DNA from: Microtetraspora fusca
Lineage (GTDB): Bacteria; Actinomycetota; Actinomycetes; Streptosporangiales; Streptosporangiaceae
Length of the DNA: 64,000 nucleotides
Assembly (NCBI RefSeq): GCF_001570365.1
Contig: NZ_BBYK01000042.1
Coordinates: forward strand, 347,586-411,585
Direction: 5' to 3'
Numbering within the stretch: position 1 is the first letter of the stretch; each line of letters starts with the position of its first letter. Below, one piece after another: positions 25,198 to 38,678 of the stretch. Under the pieces are notes generated by a model that was given only the letters and a program-made list of their open reading frames with translations, did no database searches and had not been told where the DNA came from. The position numbers and the translations under genes were made by a program.

Positions 25198-28092
25198 ATG
25201 ACACCCGCGCCCACGAGCGACACCGTCGCCGACCGTCTGCGGGCTGTTCAGGAGCTTTACGACCGGGGTGAGTCCATATCGTCGCTGGTCGCGCTGGTGC
25301 GCGAGCCCGGCCTGGGGCCGGCCGAGCGACGCGAGGTCGACCGTGAGGCGCTGGCCGGGCCGCTCGGGCTGCGGCTGGACGCGGCCGCCAAGCGGGGCGC
25401 GGGCCGCCGTCGCGACGCGATCACGGCCCTGCGACCCTACCTCGCCGAGGTGGACCCCCGCGTCAAGAGAGACCTCCCGGTCGGCCGCCGCGCCGGATAC
25501 CACCTGATCGAGACCCGCGACCCCGAGGAGCTGGCCGAGAGCGACGCGCTGGCCAAGCTGGCCGCCGCCGCGGCCGAGCCGTCCCGGCGGGTGCGCAAGG
25601 GCTTCCGGTGGTACGCCGACCTGCCGGTCGAGGTGGACGGCAAGCTGCTGCGGCTGCGCAAGGCCGACCTCGTGCCGGTGACGCAGATCGACGACATCTC
25701 CTGGGTCGGCGGGCGGCTGCGGATCACCGGCCACGCCTACCTTGCCGGACTGTCCGTGCGCAGCCGCCGGTTCAACCGCGCCACCGTCGTGCTGAAGGGG
25801 CCGCGCTGGCTGCCGCGGGTGAGGCTCAGGACCCGGCGGATCCACTATCCCGAGGCCACCCACGCGGCCAAGGAGCCGGGCTGCAACTACGACTGGTCGG
25901 GGTTCACCGCCGAGCTGCACCCGTTCTCGCTCCGCTGGCGCGCGGGGCTGCGCGCCGTGGTCCGCGGCGGCAAGCGGCTGCTCAAGCGCCGCCACACCGT
26001 GCAGGACACCACCACCTGGCGGGCCGAGATCGCGATCTGGAGCCGCATGGCGCGGGCGACCGGCCCGCTGCGCGGTCCCGCGATCGGCCGCACCGAGCGC
26101 CCGGACGGGCTGCGGGTCAAGCCGCGCTGGTGGGTGCGTCCCGTGTGGACCTCCGACAAGGCGCTCCAGGTCGTGCTGCAGCCGACGCGGGCCGAGCTGA
26201 CCGGCGTCCGGCGCGAGGGCGACAACGTCGTGCTCACCGGCTTCGTCCCCGGCCACCCCGTCGCGCGCGGCAAGGCCAGGGTCGGCGGCCACCGGATGGC
26301 GGCGGAGTTCGCCCCGGTCGAGGGCGGCAGCGAGTTCTCGCTGGCGCTGGGCGTCCAGACGCTGCTCAAGGACCGCGACGCGCGCCGGCTCTGGGTCGAA
26401 CCCAAGGGCGAACCTGCGGCGGCCGTGATGCTGGAGGGCGGCGCAGAGACCCGGATCATCGTCGGCGACCGCGAGATCACCGTGCAGGGCGACCGGCGCG
26501 ACCGGGTGGTCGTCTCCGGGCACAAGATCCTTCCGGTGATCACCTCCGCCGACTGGCGGGACGACACGCTCACGCTCACCGGCCGGTACCCCGACCCCGA
26601 CCCGGGGCCGCGCGACCTGCTGCTGCGCCACCGCGGCGGTCTGATCATCCGCGTTCCGCTCCAGCGGGACGGCGAGGAGTTCTCGGTGCGGCTCGCGCCC
26701 GGCGCGATGCCGCGGTTCGGGGGGACCGTCCCGCTCTCCGAGGGCATCTGGAGCATCTCGGTCGCGCCGCCCGGCAAGCACGGCCCCGCCGTCGCCCCGG
26801 CCCGCTTCGACCATGCCGGGCTCGACGCCCTGGACGAGGAACGGCGCACCATCGACGGCCGCGTCTACCGCTTCGTCGCGACGCGGTACGACGTCCCCGT
26901 GCTCGTGGCGGCGGAGGACCGGCCGGGCGACGAGCGCAGCGCCGCCGGAGTCTGGGCCCTGAGCCGCAACTTCTACCCCTCGGAGCGGTCCCAGCCGCTG
27001 CGCGAGGCCGCGGTCTACGTCTCCTCCGACGGCAGGTCCTACTCCGACAGCCCCCGGGCGATCTACGAGGAGCGGCTGCGCCGGGGCGACGAGAGCGAGC
27101 ACATCTGGGTGGTCAGGGACGGCGCGTTCGTCCCTCCGGGCTCGGCCGAGCTGGGCCTTCCCGGCGACATCGTCCCCACGGTGGTCAGGGAGGGCAGCCG
27201 GGAGCACTACGAGGCGCTGGCCCGCTCCCGCTACGTCGTCTCCAACGGCTTCCTGCCGCCATGGTTCCGCACCCGCGACGACCAGATCTGCGTCCAGACC
27301 TGGCACGGCACGCCGGTCAAGCACATCGGCCGCGACCTGCCGCACATGCGCCGCGAGCCGAGGCCGCCGGTCTGGCACCGTCAGGCGGTCGAGGTCCGCG
27401 GCTGGGACGTGCTGGTCTCGCAGAGCCCCTGGGCGTCCTCGGTGCTGCGCAAGGCGTTCGGCTACGAGGGCGAGATCCTGGAGTGCGGATACCCGCGCAA
27501 CGACGTCCTCGTCGGGGACCGCGAGCCCGCCGCGAGCGTGATCAGGCGGCGCGTCGGCGTCCCCGAGGGCAAGCGGGTGATCCTTTACGCGCCGACCTTT
27601 CGCGATTACGACCGCAGGAACGCCTCGGTGAAGCTCGACCTCGTGGACGCCCGGCGGGCGCTCGGCGCGGACCACGTGGTGCTCGTGCGCGGCCACGCGA
27701 TGCAGGCGTTCCCCCACGTGCCGTCCCTGGACGGGTTCGCCATCGACGTCACCACATATCCCGACATAGCGGACCTGCTGCTGATCGCGGACGTGCTGGT
27801 CACCGACTACTCCTCGTCGATGTTCGACTTCGTCGCGAGCGGCCGGCCGGTCGTGCTGTTCACGCCGGACCTGGACCGCTACCGGGCGGCCCGCGAGCTC
27901 TACCTCGACCTGGAGTCGCAGCGTCCCGGGCCGCGTCTGGCCACCTCGCCCGAGGTCGTCGAGGTCCTGCGCTCGATCGACTCGGTGCAGGCCAAGCTCG
28001 CCGACCGGTACGCCTCGTTCGTCCGTACGTACGCGCCGCACGAGAACGGCAAGTCCGCCGCCCGCCTGGTCGATCACGTGTTCTCATCCTGA
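25198..28092 (+). CDS. TagF-like CDP-glycerol glycerophosphotransferase
   Basis: 964 residues from ATG 25198. The C-terminal third is a CDP-glycerol:polyglycerophosphate glycerophosphotransferase domain, marked by QTWHGTPVKHIGRD, LVSQSPWASSVL, YAPTFRDYDRR, VLVRGHAMQAF and VTDYSSSMFDFVASGRPVV. The first 600 residues are beta-rich and unusually long, resembling the extra N-terminal regions seen in actinobacterial wall-polymer transferases. It should polymerise or prime teichoic-acid-like glycerophosphate chains at the inner face of the membrane. No other teichoic acid gene is adjacent. Confidence 0.85.
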   Translation: MTPAPTSDTVADRLRAVQELYDRGESISSLVALVREPGLGPAERREVDREALAGPLGLRLDAAAKRGAGRRRDAITALRPYLAEVDPRVKRDLPVGRRAGYHLIETRDPEELAESDALAKLAAAAAEPSRRVRKGFRWYADLPVEVDGKLLRLRKADLVPVTQIDDISWVGGRLRITGHAYLAGLSVRSRRFNRATVVLKGPRWLPRVRLRTRRIHYPEATHAAKEPGCNYDWSGFTAELHPFSLRWRAGLRAVVRGGKRLLKRRHTVQDTTTWRAEIAIWSRMARATGPLRGPAIGRTERPDGLRVKPRWWVRPVWTSDKALQVVLQPTRAELTGVRREGDNVVLTGFVPGHPVARGKARVGGHRMAAEFAPVEGGSEFSLALGVQTLLKDRDARRLWVEPKGEPAAAVMLEGGAETRIIVGDREITVQGDRRDRVVVSGHKILPVITSADWRDDTLTLTGRYPDPDPGPRDLLLRHRGGLIIRVPLQRDGEEFSVRLAPGAMPRFGGTVPLSEGIWSISVAPPGKHGPAVAPARFDHAGLDALDEERRTIDGRVYRFVATRYDVPVLVAAEDRPGDERSAAGVWALSRNFYPSERSQPLREAAVYVSSDGRSYSDSPRAIYEERLRRGDESEHIWVVRDGAFVPPGSAELGLPGDIVPTVVREGSREHYEALARSRYVVSNGFLPPWFRTRDDQICVQTWHGTPVKHIGRDLPHMRREPRPPVWHRQAVEVRGWDVLVSQSPWASSVLRKAFGYEGEILECGYPRNDVLVGDREPAASVIRRRVGVPEGKRVILYAPTFRDYDRRNASVKLDLVDARRALGADHVVLVRGHAMQAFPHVPSLDGFAIDVTTYPDIADLLLIADVLVTDYSSSMFDFVASGRPVVLFTPDLDRYRAARELYLDLESQRPGPRLATSPEVVEVLRSIDSVQAKLADRYASFVRTYAPHENGKSAARLVDHVFSS

Positions 28093-28146
28093 CCGCGGGC
28101 CCAAGCGGGCACGATCAGCTCCCGTGGTCTGGTGGAATGGCGTGTT

Positions 28147-31313
<3,167 letters not shown>

Positions 31314-31320
<7 letters not shown>

Positions 31321-34300
31321 GCGCGGCCGACGGATCCGAAGAGCCGGAGGGCGGCCACGCCGAGCCCGAGTGGCGGCCGGCCAGGCTGAGCCCGGCCGAG
31401 CTCGCCGGGAAGCTCGGCATCCTTCCCCCGACGCCCGAGCAGGCGGCCGTCATCGAGTCGAGCCTGGAGCCGATGGTCGTCGTGGCCGGCGCCGGGTCGG
31501 GCAAGAGCGAGACCATGGCCGGCCGCGTCGTCTGGCTGGTCGCGTCGGGCCTGGTCCGCCCGGAGCAGATCCTCGGGCTCACCTTCACCCGCAAGGCCGC
31601 CGCCGAGCTGGCCGAGCGGGTGCGCAGGCGGCTCGCCGGGCTCGCCTCGGCCGGCCTGGTCCCGGCCGAGCTGCTCGACGCCGAGCCCACCGTATCGACC
31701 TACCACGCGTACGCCGCCCGGCTGGTGACCGACCACGCGCTGCGTGAGGGCCTGGAGCCGACGATGCGGCTGATGAGCCCGGCCGTCGCCTGGCAGATGG
31801 CCGCCCGGATCGTCGGACAGTACGACGGCCCGATGGACCTGGTCGACCTCGGCCCGCCGAGCGTCACCGCCGCCGTCCTCGAACTCGCGGGCGACATGGC
31901 CGAGCACCTGCGCGGCGCCGACGATGTGCGCGAGGTCGGCGGGTGGCTCCGGGAACGCCTCGCCGAGCTGCGGGGGAAGACCACGGTGGCCCAGCAGCGG
32001 CCGGTGCGCACCCAGGCGATCCGCGAGCAGCTCCTGCCCCTGGCCGAGGCGTACGCGCGGGTGAAGCGCGCCAGGGAGGTCATCGACTACGGCGACCAGA
32101 TGGCGCTGGCGGCGCGCATCGCGGCGAAGCACCCCGAGGTGGGCGCGACGGAGCGGTCGCGCTTCTCCGTCGTCCTGCTCGACGAGTACCAGGACACCAG
32201 CCACGCCCAGCTCGTGCTGCTCCGCTCCCTCTTCGGCGGAGGCCACCCGGTCACCGCGGTGGGCGACCCCTGCCAGTCGATCTACGGCTGGCGCGGCGCG
32301 TCGGCCGGCAACCTGTCCCGCTTCCCGGAGGACTTCCCGACGGCGTCGGGCGACCCCGCGCCGGTGCGGCAGCTCTCCGTCAGCTTCCGCAACGGCGAGC
32401 GGGTGCTCGACGTGGCGGCGAAGATCCAGATCCCGCTGCGGGACGGACGGCGCGGCAGCGTGCCGGTGCTCGTGCCCGGCCCCAACCGGGTGGACCGCGG
32501 CCGGGTCGTGTGCGCCTTCCACGCCACCGCCGAGGACGAGGCCGCCTGGATCGCGGACGGCATCGCCAGGACGATCGGCTCCGAGACCGCGCCCGACGGC
32601 CTGCCCTGGGGCGAGGGCGAGCCGGGCCGTCCCCTGCAGGCCAGGGACGTCGCCGTCCTCGCCCGCAAGCGGTCGCAGTTCCCCACCCTGCGCCGCGCGC
32701 TCGAGGCTCGCGGCATCCCGGTCGAGGTGGTCGGGCTGGGCGGCCTGCTGACCGTCCCCGAGGTGGCCGACATCGTGGCCACGCTGCGCGTCCTCTACGA
32801 CCCGACCGCCGGAGACGCGCTCGTACGGCTGCTGGCCGGGCCGCGCTGGCGGATCGGCCCGGCGGACCTGAAGGTCCTCGGCGACCTCGCCCGCGCGCTG
32901 AGCCAGGAGGGCAGGCGGGCCGAGGACCCCCTGGAACAGGTGATGGCCGACCTGGAGAACGAGCGCGGCAGCCTGATCGACGCGCTCGACGAACTGCCCG
33001 ACCGGCCCGAATGGCTGGAGCCGTTCTCGCCGCCGGCCCGGGTGCGCCTGCCCGCGCTGGCGAGCGAGCTCAGGTCGTTGCGCGCCCGCGCGGGTCAGCC
33101 GCTGCCCGACCTGATCACCGAGATCGAGCGGCGGCTCGGCCTCGACATCGAGGTGGCCGCGCGCGGCGGGAGCGCGCTGGCGGCGCGGGCCGACCTCGAC
33201 GCGTTCCTCGACGCCGCGGCCAGGTTCGCCGGCGACGCCGAGGACCCCACGCTGGGCGCGTTCCTCGCCTACCTCAAGGCGGCGGAGAGCGAGGAGTTCG
33301 GTCTGGAGGCCGGGCGGGTCGGCGAGACCGACAGCGTCAAGCTCATGACCGTCCACGCGTCCAAGGGGCTGGAGTGGCCGGTGGTCGTCGTCCCCGGCCT
33401 GTCCCAGCTCACCACCCAGAAGGGCGGGCTGGGCCGGGGGAGCGTCTTCCCCGCCACGCCGGTCACCAATTCGCGCTGGACCGAGAACTTCCGCAAGCTG
33501 CCGTACCCGCTGCGCGGCGACGCGTCGGACCTGCCGGTGCTGGCCGGGCTCGACAAGGACGCGCTCGCCGACTTCGACGAGCGCTGCCGCGACCGGGACC
33601 TGCTGGAGGAGCGCCGCCTCGCGTACGTCGCGGTGACCCGGGCGCACTACCTGCTGATCGCGTCGGGATATCGCTGGGGCGGCTCGTCCAAGCCGCTCGA
33701 ACCGTCCGACTTCCTCAGCGAGATCCGTGACGCCGGGGCGACCGTGGCGTGCTGGGACGAGAGCGAAGCGGCGGAGAACCCGCTGCTCGCCGAGCCCTCC
33801 GAGGCGGTCTGGCCGTCCGTGTCCGTACGCGACGCCGTGCTGGAGGGCGCCCGCATGGTCGAGGAGGCCATGGAGGACGCGCTCGACGGCCGGGAGGACC
33901 CGGGCCTCGCCCGAGGGGAGCGGATGCGCGCCTGGGCCCGTGACACCGAGCTGCTCCTCGCGGAGCGCGAACGGCGCGGCGAGGCGGCGGTCGTGGACCT
34001 GCCCGCGCGGTTGTCCGTGTCGTCGCTCGTCACCCTGGCCGGCGACCCGTCCGCGCTGGCCCGGCAGGTGCGCCGCCCGCTGCCGAGGAAGCCCGCGCCG
34101 CTGGCCCGGCGGGGCACCGCGTTCCACGCCTGGCTGGAGTCGCGCTGGGGCCAGCAGCGGCTGATCGACGACTTCGAGCTGCCGGGCGCCTCCGACGACA
34201 TGTCCGACGCCGACGTCCAGCTCGCCGAGCTGCAGGAACGCTTCGAGCAGAGCGTGTGGGCGGCGCGGGAGCCGCTCGACCTGGAGGTGCCGTTCGAGAC

Positions 34301-34598
34301 GATGATCGGCGACCGGCTGGTCCGCGGCCGGATGGACGCCGTGTTCACCGACGGCGACGGCTACGTCGTGGTGGACTGGAAGACCGGCGAACGCCCGCGC
34401 GGCAGGGCCGCCCGCACCGCGGCCGTCCAGCTCGCCGCCTACCGCATCGCCTGGGCGTCGCTCGCCGGGGTGCCGCTGGAGAAGGTCGGCGCGGCCTTCC
34501 ACTACGTACGGTTGAACGAGACGGTGCGCCCGGTGGACCTGCTCGACGCGGAGGGCCTGGCCGACCTCATCCGCCGCGTCCCCCAAGTGGGCCCGTGA
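31314..34598 (+). CDS. adnB: AdnB: helicase-nuclease subunit
   Basis: 1094 residues from GTG 31314, with GGAGG six bases upstream and a 7-bp overlap with adnA. Motor motifs: GAGSGKSETMAGRVVWLV (about 57-75), TFTRKAAAEL, DEYQDTSHAQ near 290, VGDPCQSIYGWRGAS, MTVHASKGLEWPVVVVPG and YVAVTRAHY. The C-terminal nuclease has GRMDAVFTDGDGYVVVDWKTGE near residues 1003-1023 and QLAAYRIAW. In mycobacteria AdnB supplies most translocation. The gene ends three bases before the convergent Uma2 gene. Confidence 0.93.
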
Positions 34599-34601
34599 GG
34601 G

Positions 34602-35255
34602 TCAGCCGAAGACCGCCGAGGTGTCCAGCTTGACGCCGAACGGCTCAGGCAGCTCAAGCGGCTGACCCGCCTCGACCATCACGATCTCCCGGTACGGCTG
34701 CCGCTCGTCGTCCACGGCGAGATCGGCGACCGGGGCGCTCATCAGCGTCATCGTCGGTGGATCGGTCACCGGATCGACGATGAGATAGAGCGGCACGCCG
34801 GCCCGCGCGTAGTCCAGCGGCTTCTCGTGCCAGTCCACCATCCGGGTGCCGGGCGAGCACACCTCCATGACCAGCAGGGTGCCGTGCCCATGAACGCGCA
34901 TGTCGTCGTACCGGTCGGGACTGCGCGAAGTGACCATCAGGTCGGGGATCCGATGATCGAGAAGCGGTGGGATGTGGACGGCCACGTTCTGGTGGAACCG
35001 CCATCCGTTGGCGAGCTTGAGGGGGTAAAGCAGGTCGGCGAGGGAGTCGACCATGTCGGCACCGGGGATGTTCGTCCAGGGGCTCACGACGACGTGCCCC
35101 CAAGAGATCTCGGCGGTGTAGCCGGCGTCATTGAGTTCCCGGCAGAGCTGCTGGATCTCGGCCTCGGCGTCCAACGGCTCCTCCGGGGGCTCGGGCGGCG
35201 GTACGGGGGAGGGGGCGGGATGCGTGACGCGTCGTCGGTGCTCGACGAGAGGCAT
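34602..35255 (-). CDS. Uma2-family (DUF820) PD-(D/E)XK protein
   Basis: 217 residues from ATG 35255, with AAAGGATGGG upstream. The core resembles Uma2 proteins: IPDLMVTSRSPDRYDD, LLVMEVCSPGTRMVDWHEKPLDYARAGVPLYLIVDP, which holds the D...E-x-(C) and K of a restriction-endonuclease-like fold. The N-terminus is Pro/Glu-rich. These proteins are multicopy in actinomycetes and cyanobacteria and their substrates are not established. It may mark the left border of the accessory block between adnB and nudC. Confidence 0.8.
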   Translation of the reverse strand: MPLVEHRRRVTHPAPSPVPPPEPPEEPLDAEAEIQQLCRELNDAGYTAEISWGHVVVSPWTNIPGADMVDSLADLLYPLKLANGWRFHQNVAVHIPPLLDHRIPDLMVTSRSPDRYDDMRVHGHGTLLVMEVCSPGTRMVDWHEKPLDYARAGVPLYLIVDPVTDPPTMTLMSAPVADLAVDDERQPYREIVMVEAGQPLELPEPFGVKLDTSAVFG

Positions 35256-35419
35256 GTGGGTCCCATCCTTTCGGACTCCTTGCGCTGTCTCATGGTACGT
35301 GGAGTTGCTAATTCGCGACGGAACGTAACAGCGGGACGGGGTCGCGGTGACAGCCCGGAGAGGTGCGGGAGAAGCCTTTCCACCTCGGGGCGAGAGATGC
35401 CCCTCGGGATGGGGGTGGA

Positions 35420-37396
35420 TCAGCCCCGGGGCTTGAGCTGGCGGAGGGTGTAGCCGTGGCCGGCCGGGTCCAGGGGCTTGGTGGCCCGCTTGAAGAGGTA
35501 CTCGGCCCGCTCGTACGACAGGCGGCCGCGGCCGGTCTCGGGGCAGAGGTCCGCCGGCGTCGGCGCGCGGGCCGGTCCGGGTCGCCGGTCGGCGAGGAAG
35601 AGGGGGCCGCGGGTGCGCCCGGCCAGCAACCGGGGGAGGAGGCGGGCGGTCCCGGAACGCCAGCTCACCCAGCCGCCTCCCGCCCGGGCCCGGCGGTCGT
35701 CCAGGTCCAGGTCCTCGACGTTCAGGGACAGCACGGTCGTCACCCCGGCCGTCGACTCGTGCAGGAGCCGCCACAGGGTCAGCTCCCGCAGGGGCACGCC
35801 GGGGAGGTTCCACAGCGCGTCGAGCCGGGCGGCGTCGATCGTCTCCGTACGGTTCGGGGTCGCGGCCCGGCGGTCGAGGCCCGCCGCGAGGTCCTCCAGG
35901 GACGCCCACGCGCAGAACGACCGCACCGCGGACCGGTGCCGGTTCCAGGTCGCGGCCGCCGCCTCGCCCCAGGCCGTACGGAAAACCCGCGCCACCTGGT
36001 CGGCGGTCAGCGAGTCCAGCGGCAGCTCCTCGCCCAGGGACAGGCGTAGCCTGCGCAGCGTCTGCCCGTACGAGCGGACGGTTCCGCCGTCGAGGTCGTC
36101 GCGGGCCAGGAAGTCGCGGGCGGCCCGCCCGAGAGTGAGCGTCGGCGCCTCGGGAGCGGGGATCTCGTCCGCGCGGCGGTGCAGGAAGGCGCGTTCGGCG
36201 TCGTTCCCGGTGAGGGACGCGGCCCGCAGGAACTCCCGCCGCGCCTCCTCGCGCCGTCCGAGCCGGAGCAGGAGGTCGCCCCGGACGCTCGGGAGCAGGT
36301 GGTAATCGCGCAACGTGGGGTCGTCGGTCAGCAGGTCCGCCACGGCCAGCCCCGCCTCCGGCCCGTACGCCATGCCGAGCGCGACGGCGTGGTTGAGCCG
36401 CACGACCGGGGTCGGGAGCAGCCGGGCCAGCACCTCGTACAGGCTCGCGATCCGGCGCCAGTCGGTGTCGGCGGCCGTCGCCGCCTGGGCGTGGCAGACG
36501 GCGATCGCCGCCTGCAGCATGTACGGCCCCGGCGGGCCGCCCGCCTCCCGCGCGCGCAGCATCGCGGTGAAACCGCGGCGGATGAGCAATCGGTCCCAGC
36601 GGCCCCGGTTCTGCTCGTGGAGCTGGACCGGCTCCCCCGAGGGGCCGGTGCGGGCGGCGGAGCGCGACGCCTGGAGCTCCATGAGCGCGACCAGGCCGTG
36701 GACCTCGGCCTCGTGCGGCGCCAGCTCGGCCAGCAGGCGGCCGAGCCGCAGCGCCTCCAGGCAGAGCTCCGGCCGCATCAGGTCGTCGCCTGAGGTCGCC
36801 GAGTATCCCTCGTTGAAGATCAGGTAGATGACGTCGAGCACGGACGACAGGCGCTCGGCCAGCTCGCCGCCGTCCGGCAGCTCGAACGGCACCCCCTCGT
36901 CGGCCAGCGTCCGCTTGGCCGAGGCGATCCGCTGGACGATCACCGGCTCGCCGGCCAGGAACGCCCGCGCGATCTCGGCGGCCGTCAGACCGCCGAGCAG
37001 CCGGAGCGTCAACGCGACCCGCTCCTCCGTGGGCAGCACGGGGTGGCAGGACAAGAACATCAGCCGCAGCACGTCGTCCGGCTCGCCGTCCGGCTGCCGC
37101 TGTTCCAGCTCGTACGCGATCTGCTCGTGCTTGCGCTCCAGCCGGGCGGACCGGCGGATGTGGTCGACGGCCCGCCGCTTGGCGATGGCCGTCAGCCAGG
37201 CTCCCGGGTTGTCCGGGACGCCGGACTCGGGCCACTGCTCGAGCGCGGCGACCAGCGCGTCCTGGGCCAGCTCTTCGGCGAGGCCGACGTCGCGGACCAT
37301 GCGGGTGAGCCCGGCGACGATCTTTGCCGACTCCATCTTCCAGACCGCGTCGATCGTCCGCCGTACGCCTTCCAGGGGGAGGGAAGCGCCGATCAT
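35420..37396 (-). CDS. ECF42-type sigma factor fused to tyrosine-recombinase-like domain
   Basis: 658 residues in one frame. Residues 10-85 hold sigma region 2 (GLAEELAQDALVAALEQWP, AWLTAIAKRRAVDHIRR); 110-165 hold region 4 (LTAAEIARAFLAGEPVIVQRI); 180-411 form the TPR-like C-terminal extension typical of ECF42 factors. From about 420 to the end there is an integrase-like part: an SAM-like N-terminal arm (VRSYGQTLRRLRLSLGEELPL), then RLLHESTAGVTTVLSLNVEDLDL and GYTLRQLKPRG. Catalytic Arg I, the His box and the Tyr nucleophile are absent, so recombination is unlikely. The downstream-transcribed partner at 37515 is the YCII/DGPF protein that normally accompanies ECF42. Confidence 0.82.
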   Translation of the reverse strand: MIGASLPLEGVRRTIDAVWKMESAKIVAGLTRMVRDVGLAEELAQDALVAALEQWPESGVPDNPGAWLTAIAKRRAVDHIRRSARLERKHEQIAYELEQRQPDGEPDDVLRLMFLSCHPVLPTEERVALTLRLLGGLTAAEIARAFLAGEPVIVQRIASAKRTLADEGVPFELPDGGELAERLSSVLDVIYLIFNEGYSATSGDDLMRPELCLEALRLGRLLAELAPHEAEVHGLVALMELQASRSAARTGPSGEPVQLHEQNRGRWDRLLIRRGFTAMLRAREAGGPPGPYMLQAAIAVCHAQAATAADTDWRRIASLYEVLARLLPTPVVRLNHAVALGMAYGPEAGLAVADLLTDDPTLRDYHLLPSVRGDLLLRLGRREEARREFLRAASLTGNDAERAFLHRRADEIPAPEAPTLTLGRAARDFLARDDLDGGTVRSYGQTLRRLRLSLGEELPLDSLTADQVARVFRTAWGEAAAATWNRHRSAVRSFCAWASLEDLAAGLDRRAATPNRTETIDAARLDALWNLPGVPLRELTLWRLLHESTAGVTTVLSLNVEDLDLDDRRARAGGGWVSWRSGTARLLPRLLAGRTRGPLFLADRRPGPARAPTPADLCPETGRGRLSYERAEYLFKRATKPLDPAGHGYTLRQLKPRG

Positions 37397-37514
37397 GGCC
37401 TGCCGATGCCTTTCGCCGGTTCGGTGTGGTCCGGTCTCCGGGCCGCGCCTACTCACGGGAGAGGTGCGGATCCGGAGCCCACATGGTTTGTGGCCAGGAG
37501 CGGCCACACAGGGG

Positions 37515-37835
37515 TCAGGGGCCGAAGACCTGCTGGATGACGCTCTCGCCGTCCCCGACGATCTTGCGGAAGCGCCGGGTCAGCTCGATCGCCTCCTCCT
37601 TGCTGCGGACCTCGACGAGCGCGAAACCGGCCACCGCCTCCTTGGCCTCGGTGAACGGCCCGTCGGTCACCGTGATGGTGTCGCCCGAGGACGTGATGCG
37701 GACGCCGCCGGGCTCCAGGCCGCCGGTGGCCAGCAGGACCCCGGCCGCGGTCAGCTCCTCGACGAACTTGGCCATCTCGGCGTACAGCGTCTCGTCGGCG
37801 GCGTCGGTGGCCTTGGTCGTCATCAGGTAGCGCAT
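37515..37835 (-). CDS. YCII-related (DGPF-domain) protein
   Basis: 106 residues from ATG 37835, with GGGAGA upstream. Contains TDGPFTEAKEAVAGFALVEV, the DGPF signature, within a ferredoxin-like YCII fold. Such proteins are regularly encoded next to ECF42 sigma factors and are presumed to take part in the same signalling, in the manner of an effector or sensor; no anti-sigma activity is shown. It is transcribed first, with the sigma factor gene 118 bp downstream. Confidence 0.9.
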   Translation of the reverse strand: MRYLMTTKATDAADETLYAEMAKFVEELTAAGVLLATGGLEPGGVRITSSGDTITVTDGPFTEAKEAVAGFALVEVRSKEEAIELTRRFRKIVGDGESVIQQVFGP

Positions 37836-37971
37836 CGGGTTTCTCCCTTTTCGGTTCGGTGTCTCGCTCAAGCGTCGAACACCCTATGTGACAGGGAACG
37901 GTGGCATTCCCTGTCACATCACCGGATCGACGTGTCAGCGAGAACCGACGAACACCAGAAAGGCATCGGCC

Positions 37972-38637
37972 ATGACCGCCATCCAGATCCCCACCGCCAC
38001 CGCTCCCGCCACCCCGGCGACCACTCGCGCACTGCTCACCTGCGCGGCGGTCGCGGCGCCCCTGTGGTCGATCGTCTCTCTGTCCCAGGCCGCCACCCGG
38101 GAGGGCTTCGACCTGACCCGCCACCCGCTGAGCGCGCTGAGCAACGGCTCCCTCGGCTGGCTGCAGATCGCCAACTTCCTGGTCGCCGGTCTCCTGACCG
38201 TCGCCGGGGCGACCGGCCTGCGCCGCGCCATGCGCGGCACTCCCGGAGGCACCTGGACGCCACGGCTGGTCCTCGTCAACGGTCTCGGGATGATGGCCGC
38301 GGGAGTCTTCGTCATGGACGCGGCCGACGGTTTCCCCGCCGGCACGCCGGACGGGATGCCCGCGACGCTCACCTGGCACAGCTACGGCCACATGGCCGCC
38401 GGATCGATCGCCTTCATCGCGCTGATCGCCGCCTGCTACGTCCTGGGCCGGCACTTCGCCCGCGCCGGGAACCGGGGCCTCGCCGTCGCCTCCCGCGTCG
38501 CCGGCACCGCGCTGCTGGTCGGCGACGGCTGGTCGATGAGCGGCGGCGCGGCCGGGTCCCTCACCCTGGCCGTCGGCGCCATCACCGCGATGCTCTGGGT
38601 CTCCTGGGTCGCCGCCCGCTACCGCCGCGGCTTCTGA
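37972..38637 (+). CDS. DUF998 integral membrane protein
   Basis: 221 residues. Six or so membrane segments (for example LTCAAVAAPLWSIVSLS, IANFLVAGLLTVAGATGL, SIAFIALIAACYVLG, LTLAVGAITAMLWVSWVAA) with the DUF998 pattern DLTRHPLSALSNGSLGWLQ. AAAGG precedes the ATG. Function unknown. Divergent from the YCII gene, so it may belong to the regulon of the neighbouring ECF factor, since ECF42 clusters often contain such small target genes. Confidence 0.85.
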   Translation: MTAIQIPTATAPATPATTRALLTCAAVAAPLWSIVSLSQAATREGFDLTRHPLSALSNGSLGWLQIANFLVAGLLTVAGATGLRRAMRGTPGGTWTPRLVLVNGLGMMAAGVFVMDAADGFPAGTPDGMPATLTWHSYGHMAAGSIAFIALIAACYVLGRHFARAGNRGLAVASRVAGTALLVGDGWSMSGGAAGSLTLAVGAITAMLWVSWVAARYRRGF

Positions 38638-38678
38638 GCCACCACACCCCGAATCCTGAACGAAGAAAGGACATCGAC

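Noticed and set aside
25162..28077. Very long minus-strand frames opposite the TagF-like, AdnA, AdnB, NudC and similar genes
   Set aside because: Their composition is that of a GC-rich antisense reading (Arg/Gly/Val/Leu-rich, no domain motif), and the opposite strand encodes clear families.
35420..37396. An integrated element marked by an active integrase at the ECF fusion
   Set aside because: The recombinase part has no catalytic Tyr, His-box or Arg I, and no att-like repeats or other mobile genes were seen around it.
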